A stretch of 53,256 bases of DNA from Anaerolineae bacterium (GCA_023151115.1 JAKLJP010000047.1:1-53256); one strand, 5' to 3'. Positions 16,736 through 24,487 are shown, counted from the stretch's first letter. The notes: generated from the letters alone by a model not told the origin. Made by a program: numbers and translations.

Positions 16736-17758
16736 ATGGATGAACGACCCGTATCGCCCGATTTGCAAGCCGCCGAAACCAAGCTCGACGCGACACTGCG
16801 CCCCATGGATTGGGACAGCTATTTCGGCCAGTCCGCCGTAAAGCAAAATATCCAAATTCTGATCGAGGCGGCCAAAAGGCGCGAAGAAGCCCTGGACCAC
16901 GTGCTGCTGTACGGCCCGCCCGGCCTGGGCAAAACCACGTTAGCCAGCATCATCGCCCACCAGATGGGGGTCAACCTGAAAATCACCTCCGGCCCGGCCA
17001 TCGAGCGGGCCGGCGATCTGGCCGCCATTTTGACCAACCTGCGCCGGGGCGATGTGTTGTTTATTGACGAGATTCACCGCCTGGGCCGGGCCGTGGAAGA
17101 AGTGCTCTACCCGGCTATGGAAGATTACGCTTTGGATATTGTCATCGGCAAAGGGCCGAGCGCCCGCAACATCCGGCTCAAGCTGCCCCACTTTACCGTC
17201 CTGGGGGCTACCACCCGCCTCGATTTGCTGGCCGCCCCGCTGCGTGACCGCTTTGGGGCCGTGTTCCGGCTGGAATTTTACACCGCCGAAGAACTGCGCC
17301 AGATCGTGACCCGTTCGGCGGCGATTCTGAACGTGCCCATCGAGCCGGAGGGGGCGACCGAGATTGCCACCCGCTCACGCGGCACGGCCCGCATCGCCAA
17401 CCGCCTGCTCAAACGCGCCCGCGATTTCGCCCAGGTCCGGGCCAACGGCATCATCACCAGAGAGGTAGCCAATGAAGCCCTGGCCCTGATGCACGTGGAC
17501 GCCCTGGGCCTGGACGACCTGGACAAAAAAGTGCTGCGCTCGATCATCGAGAAGTTCGGCGGCGGGCCGGTTGGCCTGGAAACCATCGCCGCCAGCATCA
17601 GCGAGGAAAGCAGCACGATCATGGACGTGGTCGAGCCGTATTTGCTGCAACTTGGCTTCCTGGATCGCACCCCGCGCGGCCGGGTGGCCACGCCTCACGC
17701 CTATGAGCACTTGGGCCTAACGCCGTCGGAGCGGCCATCGCAGCCGAGTTTGTTTTAG
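16736..17758 (+). CDS. ruvB: Holliday junction branch migration helicase RuvB
   Basis: RuvB is the hexameric ATPase that drives Holliday junction branch migration with RuvA. The 340-residue protein has normal length, Walker [10 protein letters not shown] (about 62-70), Walker [10 protein letters not shown], sensor 1 GATTR, the arginine finger region [14 protein letters not shown], and the C-terminal winged helix ([19 protein letters not shown] ... RTPRGRVAT). The ATG at 16736 gives the family N-terminus. ruvA and ruvC are not in the window. It is divergent from the thrS operon, and a RAYT gene follows almost directly. Confidence 0.97.
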   Translation: MDERPVSPDLQAAETKLDATLRPMDWDSYFGQSAVKQNIQILIEAAKRREEALDHVLLYGPPGLGKTTLASIIAHQMGVNLKITSGPAIERAGDLAAILTNLRRGDVLFIDEIHRLGRAVEEVLYPAMEDYALDIVIGKGPSARNIRLKLPHFTVLGATTRLDLLAAPLRDRFGAVFRLEFYTAEELRQIVTRSAAILNVPIEPEGATEIATRSRGTARIANRLLKRARDFAQVRANGIITREVANEALALMHVDALGLDDLDKKVLRSIIEKFGGGPVGLETIAASISEESSTIMDVVEPYLLQLGFLDRTPRGRVATPHAYEHLGLTPSERPSQPSLF

Positions 17759-17788
17759 AGAAATGGCTAACCCTATTTACTTATCAGA

Positions 17789-17820
17789 GCGGAGTGCAAA
17801 AGTGCACTTTTGCACTCCGC
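17789..17820. repeat. perfect 32-bp palindrome next to RAYT (REP-like)
   Basis: The 16-bp arm GCGGAGTGCAAAAGTG is followed directly by its exact complement. It lies 17 bp before the likely RAYT start codon. REP sequences next to RAYT genes are the known substrates of these transposases. Related palindromes with core GGAGTGCCAAAGC or a decayed form are at 48109-48137 and 46966-46993. Confidence 0.8.
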
Positions 17821-17837
17821 AAATTCAGAGGAGAGCA

Positions 17838-18404
17838 ATGTCCCCTCGAAGAACCTCACATCGTCATAACCCAACTCATATCTACGCCAATGACGCCTCC
17901 TACTTTGTTACCGGAGCTATGCTCTATCATGTGCATGTACTTGAGTTGGCATCCTACAAACAATATTTACAGGAGCAACTTTTGAACCTTGCTCCCAGCT
18001 ATGGTTTAACCCTAAAAGCCTGGGGCATCCTCAACAATCACTATCACATTCTTTTTCAGCTAGAAAATGGCGAGAATCTTCCTCGTTTTCTGCGGCGGTT
18101 CCATTCTAGAACTGCAACAACCTTCAATGAATGGGACAAACAATCTGGTAGACAGGTTTGGTGGAATTATTGGGATTGGTGCATTCGTAGCGAACAGGAT
18201 TATTGGCAGCATTTCAATTACATTCACTACAACCCAATTAAGCACGGTTACGTCCAAAAATTGCGAGATTGGCCTTACTCTAGCCTGTTCATTTATTTGG
18301 AACGTGAAGGTTATGAATGGCTAGATGATTGCTGGCGGAGTTATCCTGTTCGAGAATTTCAGATCGAGAATGATGATTTCGAAGTAATCTTACGGGAACA
18401 ATAA
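17838..18404 (+). CDS. REP-associated tyrosine transposase (RAYT, Y1/HUH)
   Basis: About 188 residues from the ATG at 17838 (MSPRRTSHRHNP); the upstream in-frame frame from 17763 runs through a perfect palindrome and is less likely. The Y1-transposase signs are clear: the HUH pair in NNHYHILFQ and the catalytic Tyr in IHYNPIKHGYV, followed by WPYSSL, the usual RAYT/IS200-like ending. RAYTs process and move REP-type palindromes and are normally single-copy and domesticated. This one stands beside a 32-bp palindrome in a window full of short palindromic repeats. It looks complete. Confidence 0.88.
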   Translation: MSPRRTSHRHNPTHIYANDASYFVTGAMLYHVHVLELASYKQYLQEQLLNLAPSYGLTLKAWGILNNHYHILFQLENGENLPRFLRRFHSRTATTFNEWDKQSGRQVWWNYWDWCIRSEQDYWQHFNYIHYNPIKHGYVQKLRDWPYSSLFIYLEREGYEWLDDCWRSYPVREFQIENDDFEVILREQ

Positions 18405-18416
18405 GGGGATTTTTCA

Positions 18417-19001
18417 ATGTACATAAAGCTCATTTTCACCCTCTATTTGCTTCTTATTACCACCGCCTGCCAATCCCTACCCGGCTTCAACATCTTCAGC
18501 AGCGGTCAGGAGCAGAACCAAGCCGCGCCACATTCATATTTCATCGGCGCGCGGCAGGTGTTAAAGACTGAAGTTGGCCAGCCGGTGGCGCTAGAAAGCT
18601 ATCATCTCGGCGCAACCAAATTGGCGACCATCACTATTACAATTAACGATCAAGCGGCCGGCGGGGAAATTCATCCTTTTCCCAGAGAGTTAGCCACCGC
18701 TCAGGTTTTGGTCTGGAGGCAGCCAGCCCAGGTTAATCTACAACAACTCGACTTTCCGGCTCCAGCCTGTCATTACTTGTCGGTTATGGGCGGCCCCATC
18801 CGAACAAATGCTCTATCTTTACAACCTCCTTCTTCTATATGGACTCTTTGCCACGTTTGGACCGCTTGTAAACCTGGAACTTACAAGTTGAATATGCAAG
18901 CAATTGATAGCCAGAACGTACCGGGTAATTCGATTGAGCAATGGATTGAAGTCCTTCCTTCCAACCAGCCTCTCTCGGCAACCTGCGTCGAAAATTCTTA
19001 A
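18417..19001 (+). CDS. lipoprotein of unknown function
   Basis: A 194-residue protein with a lipoprotein signal: hydrophobic residues 4-16, then ITTACQS with Cys18 as the likely lipidated residue. The rest is rich in beta-strand-like sequence (LATITITIND, AQVLVWRQPAQVNLQQ) with four later cysteines, and reads as a single extracytoplasmic beta domain, perhaps Ig-like. I do not recognise it. It starts 12 bp after the RAYT gene and ends 14 bp before queA on the same strand, so it may share a transcript with them. Confidence 0.7.
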   Translation: MYIKLIFTLYLLLITTACQSLPGFNIFSSGQEQNQAAPHSYFIGARQVLKTEVGQPVALESYHLGATKLATITITINDQAAGGEIHPFPRELATAQVLVWRQPAQVNLQQLDFPAPACHYLSVMGGPIRTNALSLQPPSSIWTLCHVWTACKPGTYKLNMQAIDSQNVPGNSIEQWIEVLPSNQPLSATCVENS

Positions 19002-19015
19002 TCCCTTAATCTACT

Positions 19016-20221
19016 GTGAACATTAACCAATTCGACTATCCCCTCCCGCCGGAACTCATTGCCCAAACCCCCATCGAACCCCGCCACGCCTCACGGCTGA
19101 TGGTCATAGACAGCCGTAGCGCCGAGATTACGCATCGCACCTTCGCCGACCTGCCCGATTTGTTGTTACCGGGCGATATTCTGGTCGCCAACGACAGCCG
19201 GGTGATCCCGGCCCGCCTCTTTGGCCGCAAAACCAGCGGCGGTAAAGTTGAAATCCTGCTCCTCAAGCGGGTAGACGCGCTGCGCTGGGAAGCGCTGGTC
19301 GGGGGCAAGCGGGTGCGGCCGGGAGTGGTGGTTGAAATTCAAGCAGGGGAGCAGAGGGGCAGGGGGGCAGGGGAGAAAGAAAATTTTTTCTCCTCTGCTC
19401 CCCTGCTCCCCCGCTCCCCTGCTTTTGTGACGGCAACAATCCTTGAGGACCTGGGCGACTCCCGCCGCCTGATCGAGTTCAACCAGCCGGTTGACTCGCT
19501 GCTGGCGGAAATCGGGCATACGCCGCTGCCGCCGTACATTCATACCATGCTGGCCGATGCGGAACGTTATCAAACAGTTTACAGCCGGGTGGAAGGTTCA
19601 GCCGCCGCGCCAACCGCCGGGCTGCACTTTTCGCCGGAGATGCTGCTGGCGCTGCGCGAAAAAGGGGTGCTGCTGGATTATGTGACACTCCACATTGGCC
19701 TGGACACCTTCAAGCCGGTCACGGTCGAGCAGGTTGAGCAGCACACAATCCACCGCGAGTTTGCCCGGCTGACGCCGGAAACCGCCCGCCGCATCAACGA
19801 AGCCAAGCTGGCCGGAGGCCGGCTGGTCGCCGTCGGCACCACGGCCGCGCGAACGCTGGAAACAGCAGCCCTGCGCAGCGCCGGGGTGACCGGCTCGCTG
19901 CAACAAGTCAGCAGTTCACAGTTGAATGGTCAACATTCAACGTTCAACGTTCAACCTTTAACCGAAAGCTGTCCCTGGAAGCCGGTCGTTGCCATCGAAG
20001 AGGAGACCGACCTGTTTATTTATCCGGGCTACACCTTCCGGGCGGTAGATGTTTTGCTGACCAACTTTCACCTGCCCAAATCCACCCTGCTGATGCTGGT
20101 CGGCGCTTTTGCCGGCGTTGACCTCATCCGCCGGGCCTATGAAGTAGCGGTAGCGGAAAAGTATCGTTTTTATTCCTTTGGGGATGCCATGCTGATCTTA
20201 GGTAATAACGTTCAACGTTAG
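19016..20221 (+). CDS. queA: S-adenosylmethionine:tRNA ribosyltransferase-isomerase
   Basis: QueA makes epoxyqueuosine in tRNA by transferring the ribosyl part of S-adenosylmethionine to preQ1. The protein has the signature YPLPPELIAQTPIEPRHASRL, GDILVANDSRVIPARLFG, SAAAPTAGLHFS, LHIGLDTFKPV and FHLPKSTLLMLVGAFAG. It is 401 residues, about 50-60 longer than usual. The excess is in two places: about residues 110-137, encoded by a G/C-rich inverted repeat, and about 298-316, encoded by CAACGTT units. Both insertions keep the frame and fall between conserved blocks, so the enzyme may still work. The start is the GTG at 19016, giving the family N-terminus. Confidence 0.95.
   Translation: MNINQFDYPLPPELIAQTPIEPRHASRLMVIDSRSAEITHRTFADLPDLLLPGDILVANDSRVIPARLFGRKTSGGKVEILLLKRVDALRWEALVGGKRVRPGVVVEIQAGEQRGRGAGEKENFFSSAPLLPRSPAFVTATILEDLGDSRRLIEFNQPVDSLLAEIGHTPLPPYIHTMLADAERYQTVYSRVEGSAAAPTAGLHFSPEMLLALREKGVLLDYVTLHIGLDTFKPVTVEQVEQHTIHREFARLTPETARRINEAKLAGGRLVAVGTTAARTLETAALRSAGVTGSLQQVSSSQLNGQHSTFNVQPLTESCPWKPVVAIEEETDLFIYPGYTFRAVDVLLTNFHLPKSTLLMLVGAFAGVDLIRRAYEVAVAEKYRFYSFGDAMLILGNNVQR
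19343..19422. repeat. GCAGGGGAG-type inverted cassette inside queA
   Basis: The purine-rich arm (19343-19375, GCAGGGGAGCAGAGGGGCAG...) and its complement (19390-19422) surround a short A/T turn. The cassette is in frame and is translated as a Gly/Arg/Glu then Pro/Leu/Ser segment. Confidence 0.85.
19931..19962. repeat. CAACGTT 7-nt array inside queA
   Basis: Units CAACATT, CAACGTT, CAACGTT, CAACCTT, then TAAC. The same unit stands intergenically at 20207-20236 and in the T-box leader. Confidence 0.85.
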
Positions 20222-20236
20222 AACGTTGAACGTTAA
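20207..20236. repeat. AACGTTCAACGTT inverted cassette
   Basis: AACGTTCAACGTT is followed by GAACGTTGAACGTT across the queA stop codon. It covers the queA 3' end and the leader of the YgjP-like gene. Confidence 0.75.
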
Positions 20237-20243
20237 ACACGTT

Positions 20244-20783
20244 ATGGAAATTAAAATCATTCGCAGCAAAAACCGTAAAAAAACCATCAGCGCTCGCGAA
20301 ATTGGCGGCGCATTTGTAGTGCAGGCTCCGGCCGGCATGAGCGACGTCGAGTTGCAGCCGATCATTGCCAAATTGCAGCAGCGCTGGCAAAAGCGGCAGA
20401 TCAAAACCGGGTTGGACGATACCGTTTTGCAGCGCCGCGCCCAGGAGCTAAACCGGCAGTATTTTGGCGGCAAATTGGTATGGAAATCCATCGGCTGGGT
20501 AACAAACCAGAATACGCGCCTGGGTAGCTGCACGCCGGCGCAGCAAACCATTCGCCTTTCCCACCGGCTGGCAACCATGCCTGCTTTTGTGCGGGATTAT
20601 GTGATTGTCCATGAATTGGCCCATCTGCTGGAAGCCAATCACGGGCCGAAGTTTTGGAAGTTGGTTAACCGCTACCCCAAAACAGAACGAGCGCGGGGGT
20701 ATTTGATGGCGGTAGGGCTGGAGGAGCTTGAAGAAGGAACTGAGGAGAGAAGCGAGGGAACTAAGGGAACTGGACGGAACTGA
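20244..20783 (+). CDS. YgjP-like metallopeptidase domain protein
   Basis: About 179 residues from the ATG at 20244 (MEIKIIRSKNRKKT). It belongs to the YgjP/DUF45 (M48-like) metal-dependent hydrolases: the zinc motif VIVHELAHLLEANHGPKFW has HExxH plus a third His, preceded by TRLGSCTPAQQTIRLSHRLA, the conserved strand-turn of this family. An ATG at 20226 would add six residues from a repeat cassette. The C-terminal 20 or so residues (LEELEEGTEERSEG...) are encoded by a GGAACTGAGG-type repeat, so the natural C-terminus was probably shorter. It follows queA by 22 bp. The physiological substrate is unknown. Confidence 0.88.
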   Translation: MEIKIIRSKNRKKTISAREIGGAFVVQAPAGMSDVELQPIIAKLQQRWQKRQIKTGLDDTVLQRRAQELNRQYFGGKLVWKSIGWVTNQNTRLGSCTPAQQTIRLSHRLATMPAFVRDYVIVHELAHLLEANHGPKFWKLVNRYPKTERARGYLMAVGLEELEEGTEERSEGTKGTGRN

Positions 20784-20816
20784 GGAAAGTTTTCTTCAGT
20801 TCCCTCAATTCCTATT
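20727..20816. repeat. GAGGGAACT-type inverted cassette
   Basis: GGAACTGAGGAGAG...GGGAACTAAGGGAACT faces AGTTCCCTCAATTCC across a short turn. It encodes the tail of the YgjP-like protein and separates it from the convergent epimerase gene. A second copy is at 43318-43412. Confidence 0.8.
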
Positions 20817-21738
20817 TTCCGCGTTGCCGGCTTTGCTCGATGAGCCGGGTCAGGCCCTCTTCCAGGGTGATTTGAGGTTTGAAGTCGAGCAGCCGCCGGG
20901 CGCGACTGGTATCGGCGACCAGGGAGGAAACGCCGCCGCTGATGGACGGGTTAAAAATGGTCTGGGCTTTGCGCCCGCTGACTTTTTCAATCAGCCCGAC
21001 CAACTGCCTGATGCTGGTTCCGCTGCCGGTGCCGATATTAATTACCTGGCGGTTAATCCCCTCAGCGGTGGCAGCGGCCACCAAAGCCTGCACCACATCG
21101 TCAACATAAATATAATCACGGATTTGCTCACCCTGGCCAAAAATAATTAGCGAACCATCGCCTAAAATCTGGCGGATAAACTGAGGAATCACCGGCGGAT
21201 GAGTGGGGGGAACAGCTTGCCCTGGGCCGTAAGCGTTAAAGATCCGCAAAGCCACCGTTTCAATCCCCCATAAGCCGCCGATGGTGCGGACATACCCTTC
21301 AGCAGCCAGCTTGCTCACCCCATAGGGCGAGTCCGGGTAGGGCGGTAAGGCTTCGTTAACCTTGTCTACCTCCTGCTCCCCATACACCGCCCCCGATGAG
21401 GCCAGCACTACCCGCTTGACCCCGGCATCGCGCATGGCCTCCATAATCGCCACCGTGCCGCCCACATTGGTATTATTATATTCCTGCGGATACAGCACCG
21501 ACTCCGGCACCGATACTCGCGCCGCCAGGTGGTAAACACAATCAATTTTGTTGAGCAACCGCCACACTTTGGGTTTGTCTTCAACATTGCCGCGGGTGAA
21601 GTGAATGGCCGGGTCGAGGTTAGCCGAGTCGCCTGCGCTCAAATCGTCAAGCACGCGAACTGTATGGCCCTGCCGGACCAAGTAATTTGCCAGGGCCGTG
21701 CCGATAAAGCCGGCGCCGCCTGTAATTAAAAACCGCAT
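20812..21738 (-). CDS. NAD-dependent epimerase/dehydratase (UDP-sugar 4-epimerase-like)
   Basis: A 308-residue extended short-chain dehydrogenase. It has the Rossmann motif ITGGAGFIGTALA (about 4-16), VYHLAARVSVPES, ASSGAVYG with the catalytic Ser/Thr position, and YGVSKLAAEGYV with the YxxxK pair, then RIFNAYGPGQ. This is closest to UDP-glucose/UDP-N-acetylglucosamine 4-epimerases, used for sugar-nucleotide supply to envelope polysaccharide, but substrate specificity cannot be set from sequence alone. The ATG is at 21738. It converges with the YgjP-like gene; downstream on its own strand there is only a repeat cassette. Confidence 0.88.
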   Translation of the reverse strand: MRFLITGGAGFIGTALANYLVRQGHTVRVLDDLSAGDSANLDPAIHFTRGNVEDKPKVWRLLNKIDCVYHLAARVSVPESVLYPQEYNNTNVGGTVAIMEAMRDAGVKRVVLASSGAVYGEQEVDKVNEALPPYPDSPYGVSKLAAEGYVRTIGGLWGIETVALRIFNAYGPGQAVPPTHPPVIPQFIRQILGDGSLIIFGQGEQIRDYIYVDDVVQALVAAATAEGINRQVINIGTGSGTSIRQLVGLIEKVSGRKAQTIFNPSISGGVSSLVADTSRARRLLDFKPQITLEEGLTRLIEQSRQRGK

Positions 21739-21765
21739 GGTATTTCCTTAACTGAGGGAGACCAG

Positions 21766-22248
21766 CTAGACGCCTAGTTTGCCGCGCTCCGCGTCCCAGG
21801 GGTAGATGATCCAATCTTCGGTGGCAGCGGCATAAAAATCAGGCGCTTTATCGGGAAATTCGGAACGTTGGGGTTTATAATGCAGCACCGCCGAGCGCGA
21901 ACGCCCACCGGCATATTTGACCCGCTCGGTGACGCTCATCACCTGTTTGCCCCGGTCCCAAATATCGTCAACAATAAGCGTATCTTTGCCGCGTAAAAAA
22001 CTGTCGGCGGGGAACTGCAAAAAAACAGGCCAATCCAGGTCGTGTTCTTTGTCTTCGTAAAAATCAACCGAAGCCACCAGCACCTGTTGAATAGCCAATC
22101 GCTCGGCGATGATCGCGGCGGGGACAATGCCGCCCCGGGTGATGGCGATAACCAGGTCATAGCCAAAAGCCTGCAAGCGGGGCATCATGCCGATGATGAG
22201 TTTATCAACATCCGTCCACGACAGATAAACTTTGTTGACCTTTTCCAT
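21766..22248 (-). CDS. purine-type phosphoribosyltransferase
   Basis: About 160 residues from the ATG at 22248 (MEKVNKVYLSW). It has the PRPP-binding loop TLIVDDIWDRGKQ (about 98-110) and the earlier AITRGGIVPAAIIAERL of type I phosphoribosyltransferases, closest in pattern to xanthine/hypoxanthine-type enzymes; the C-terminal WIIYPWD fits the same group. It is likely in purine salvage. A TTG-initiated extension to 22299 is unlikely because a TATAAT -10 box on the minus strand (22304-22299) would place the transcript start near 22291, with GAGG before the ATG at 22248. It lies 27 bp upstream of the epimerase gene, same strand. Confidence 0.85.
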   Translation of the reverse strand: MEKVNKVYLSWTDVDKLIIGMMPRLQAFGYDLVIAITRGGIVPAAIIAERLAIQQVLVASVDFYEDKEHDLDWPVFLQFPADSFLRGKDTLIVDDIWDRGKQVMSVTERVKYAGGRSRSAVLHYKPQRSEFPDKAPDFYAAATEDWIIYPWDAERGKLGV

Positions 22249-22298
22249 GGCTGACTTTACCTCAAGACACACTTCTGACTCTCTAGAAGCATAACTCA

Positions 22299-22304
22299 AT
22301 TATA
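22299..22304 (-). promoter_or_regulatory. candidate -10 box of the phosphoribosyltransferase gene
   Basis: TATAAT on the minus strand, about 50 bp upstream of the chosen ATG. It supports the internal start over the TTG at 22299. Confidence 0.45.
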
Positions 22305-22345
22305 ATATTTAGGCAATGTCAGCCGCCAATTTCAGGAGTGTAAGG

Positions 22346-23008
22346 TTACTGAACGGTGATTAGATCTTTAATTTTTGCCAGCGTAGCCTCGCCAATACCG
22401 CTGACTTCCGTAATTTCTTCAACTGCTTTAAATCCACCCATATTTTCCCGGTAGTCAATAATACGTTGCGCAATAGCCGGACCGACGCCGGGCAAACTGT
22501 CGAGCTGTTCCAGCGTGGCTGTGTTGATGTTGATAGTCCCCCCCGCAACCGGCGCAGAACGACTGCTCCCGCCACCTTCACTGCTATTTAGCTCTGTCAC
22601 AACCGGTCCCCCTTGGACCGGCGGCGGGGCATCAACCTCGTTTTTGCGAGGGACATGAATCTGCTGCTGATCCTGCAATTCAAGGGCTTGATTGATCCGC
22701 TCGGGGTCAGCCTCGGCAGTAAAGCCGCCCGCTGCGGCAATAGCATCTTTGATGATGCTGCCCGCGGGCAGAAAGTAGACATCCGAGTTGGCTACAGCCC
22801 CGGTAACGTAAACCCGTACCGGGGAAGGTGTGGGGCTGGGGGCTACGGTGGGCGCAACGGTAGCCGTTGCCGTCGCTACCGGCCGAATTTCGACCTGGGC
22901 CTGAGCCATCGGCTGGTTCATATAAAAAACTCCGGCGCCCCCGATGGCGATGAACAAAAGCGAGACAAAGACAATATTACGGTTACGGTCTAACCATGAT
23001 CCGTTCAT
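22346..23008 (-). CDS. comEA: ComEA-like DNA-binding protein (SLBB plus helix-hairpin-helix)
   Basis: A 220-residue membrane-anchored protein. A transmembrane helix lies at about 10-30 (IVFVSLLFIAIGGAGVFYM). Next is a Thr/Ala/Pro linker, an SLBB domain (VYVTGAVANSDVYFLPAGSIIKDAI..., about 67-125), a Gly/Ser linker and a C-terminal double helix-hairpin-helix (INTATLEQLDSLPGVGPAIAQRII ... ITEVSGIGEATLAKI, about 158-217). This is the ComEA layout, the receptor that binds double-stranded DNA in natural transformation. comEC is not in the window, so a different DNA-binding role is possible. The ATG is at 23008. Confidence 0.9.
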   Translation of the reverse strand: MNGSWLDRNRNIVFVSLLFIAIGGAGVFYMNQPMAQAQVEIRPVATATATVAPTVAPSPTPSPVRVYVTGAVANSDVYFLPAGSIIKDAIAAAGGFTAEADPERINQALELQDQQQIHVPRKNEVDAPPPVQGGPVVTELNSSEGGGSSRSAPVAGGTININTATLEQLDSLPGVGPAIAQRIIDYRENMGGFKAVEEITEVSGIGEATLAKIKDLITVQ

Positions 23009-23085
23009 TAAGAAACCTCGATAAAAAAGTAGCAGTAGGATTATTTGATTATAACCAGCCTTTTTAACAATGAACAGACCAAAAT

Positions 23086-23514
23086 TTAGGGGTTTTGAAG
23101 AACTTTAGGGGGTTCCGCGCCGGGCGGCTTGACCCGCGACCAGGCATGGAGAGCAAAGGCTGCCGCTGCCCCGGCTTCGGCCAGCCGGCCCAGGAAAATA
23201 ATGACCGGGGGTGCACCCAGCAACGGCCCAACTCCGGCCAGCCAGACGCCGGCATTCAGCAGGCCAAAAGCCAGCCAGGCCGGCCGCTCGTCACCGCGAG
23301 AACGCCAGAAACGAGGAAATATCCAAAAGGCGACGCCCATGGCTAACTGTACTGTCCAGCCAAACAGCAAAAATTCCACATGAACGGGCAAAAGTCGCCA
23401 CACAAAGGGTTCAAAAGGAATCCCCTTGTGGAAAAGCAGCAGCGATCCAAAGGTGATACCGACAGCCAGATAAAGTAGAGCAGCGCGGATAAACCAACAA
23501 CTTAGACGAGGCAT
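23086..23514 (-). CDS. small oxidase-like membrane protein, copy 1
   Basis: A 142-residue protein with four to five predicted membrane helices. The segment PVHVEFLLFGWTVQLAMGVAFWIFPRF resembles the N-terminal part of heme-copper oxidase/nitric oxide reductase subunit I and NnrS-like proteins (His on helix 2, then GWxxQxxxGVAxWxFP). It is too short to be a full subunit I. It is a paralogue of the next gene upstream (23573-23992), with the same MPxLxxWFIxAA start and GVAxWxFP block. The place at the end of the nitrous oxide reduction island suggests a role in respiratory nitrogen-oxide handling, perhaps heme or quinol related, but that is inference. Confidence 0.78.
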   Translation of the reverse strand: MPRLSCWFIRAALLYLAVGITFGSLLLFHKGIPFEPFVWRLLPVHVEFLLFGWTVQLAMGVAFWIFPRFWRSRGDERPAWLAFGLLNAGVWLAGVGPLLGAPPVIIFLGRLAEAGAAAAFALHAWSRVKPPGAEPPKVLQNP

Positions 23515-23524
23515 TGTTCTAAAG

Positions 23525-23571
23525 GGAGATTAGAGATTGGAGATTAAATCAATCTCTAATCTCCAATCTCC
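23525..23571. repeat. GAGATTAGAGATTG inverted cassette
   Basis: GGAGATTAGAGATTGGAGATT (7-nt periodicity) faces AATCTCTAATCTCCAATCTCC. It separates the two oxidase-like genes. Similar cassettes are at 36470-36524 and 47917-47961. Confidence 0.85.
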
Positions 23572-23572
23572 T

Positions 23573-23992
23573 TCAACGTTCTTTCACTCTGCCCCAGGTA
23601 TTGACCACAAAAGCCATCCCGGCCAGCCATTGTAGCACCGCCGAGATTGAGGTCAACCAGGCCCACAGGGCTTCGGGCCGCAGCAAATGCAGCGGCTCAC
23701 CAATAATGCGCAGGATCAGGCCGATATTGAACAACCAGAAAGTGGCTTCCCACCATCCTTCGTGGCCGTGTGGCTTGTCTTTGCTATACTTGGGGAACAT
23801 CCAGTAGGCCACCCCAAAGATGAGTTGAGTAACCCAGCCCCACATAAACAGATGCAGATAGACCGGGGCTAAAGCGGCCACACCCGCATGAAGCTCCCAC
23901 AGGGGCAGCAGCGCCATCACCGCCCTGACCAGAAAGGCGGCAATCAACGAAATCATAGCAGCTTTGATGAACCAACGCGTTAAGGGCGGCAT
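23573..23992 (-). CDS. small oxidase-like membrane protein, copy 2
   Basis: A 139-residue protein from the ATG at 23992 (MPPLTRWFIKAAMIS), with four to five membrane helices. YLHLFMWGWVTQLIFGVAYWMFPKYS is very like the His-bearing second helix of subunit I-type oxidases. It is a paralogue of the downstream gene. An upstream frame to 24232 adds 80 residues without membrane features; it runs over a palindromic repeat and is rejected as N-terminus. The function is unknown; the context is the nos island. Confidence 0.78.
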   Translation of the reverse strand: MPPLTRWFIKAAMISLIAAFLVRAVMALLPLWELHAGVAALAPVYLHLFMWGWVTQLIFGVAYWMFPKYSKDKPHGHEGWWEATFWLFNIGLILRIIGEPLHLLRPEALWAWLTSISAVLQWLAGMAFVVNTWGRVKER

Positions 23993-24017
23993 TGTTCCGA
24001 GGAAAGCGCTCCGATAA

Positions 24018-24118
24018 AAGGTCTCAGGAGATCCAATTTTCGAGGACGCGAAGCGGACACGCTCACGTGCCGAACAGCGCCGCACGTGGGCGTGCTGGCT
24101 CCTCAAGTTTGGATCCAC
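24018..24118. repeat. intergenic palindromic segment
   Basis: GGAGATCCAATTTTCGAGGA and TCCTCAAGTTTGGATCCACTG face each other around a G/C-rich middle that itself contains CACGTGC and GCACGTGGGCGTG. It looks like a compound hairpin element between the oxidase-like gene and the cupin gene. Confidence 0.55.
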
Positions 24119-24123
24119 TGGGT

Positions 24124-24471
24124 CTATTCCTGCTTCTCCGCAGAAGGAGTTGATTTGAACATCAATAACAGCATCAAAACCGGTGTTTTGGCGTAAACAC
24201 TGTGCGGTAAACGCGGCGGCATATAGACCCACGTCCCCACCTGGGCGCTCAGCGGCTGCTCCCCCAGGGTTAAATCGGCCTCACCCTGAAGAAAGTGCAA
24301 GATGGCCGTTTGAGCCGAGGTATGTTCCGAAAGTTCCTGCCCGGCGGCAAAACCAAAAAGAATAGCTTTCACCTGATCATCACTGTAAATGGTCCGGCTG
24401 ATAATGCTATCCGCTGGAATTTCGGGGATTTGTTCGGCTAAATTGGCAAGGTAGGTGTAATTTAAAGTCAT
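24124..24471 (-). CDS. cupin-domain protein
   Basis: A 115-residue single-domain cupin. The first metal motif region reads AAGQELSEHTSAQTAILHFLQGEADL and the second VGTWVYMPPRLPHSVYA, with the usual Gly and Pro turns. The His in PHSVYA and the HTSAQ segment are likely metal ligands. Small cupins of this kind often sense or bind small ligands, or act as dioxygenase-like enzymes; the substrate is unknown. It ends 3 nt before a palindromic segment and starts 16 bp after the FAD oxidoreductase gene on the same strand. Confidence 0.82.
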   Translation of the reverse strand: MTLNYTYLANLAEQIPEIPADSIISRTIYSDDQVKAILFGFAAGQELSEHTSAQTAILHFLQGEADLTLGEQPLSAQVGTWVYMPPRLPHSVYAKTPVLMLLLMFKSTPSAEKQE

Positions 24472-24487
24472 CTGGCAACCTCACTCA

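Noticed and set aside
23993..24232. An 80-residue N-terminal extension of the second oxidase-like protein
   Set aside because: It runs through a palindromic intergenic segment and has no membrane or family features, whereas the internal Met matches the paralogue.
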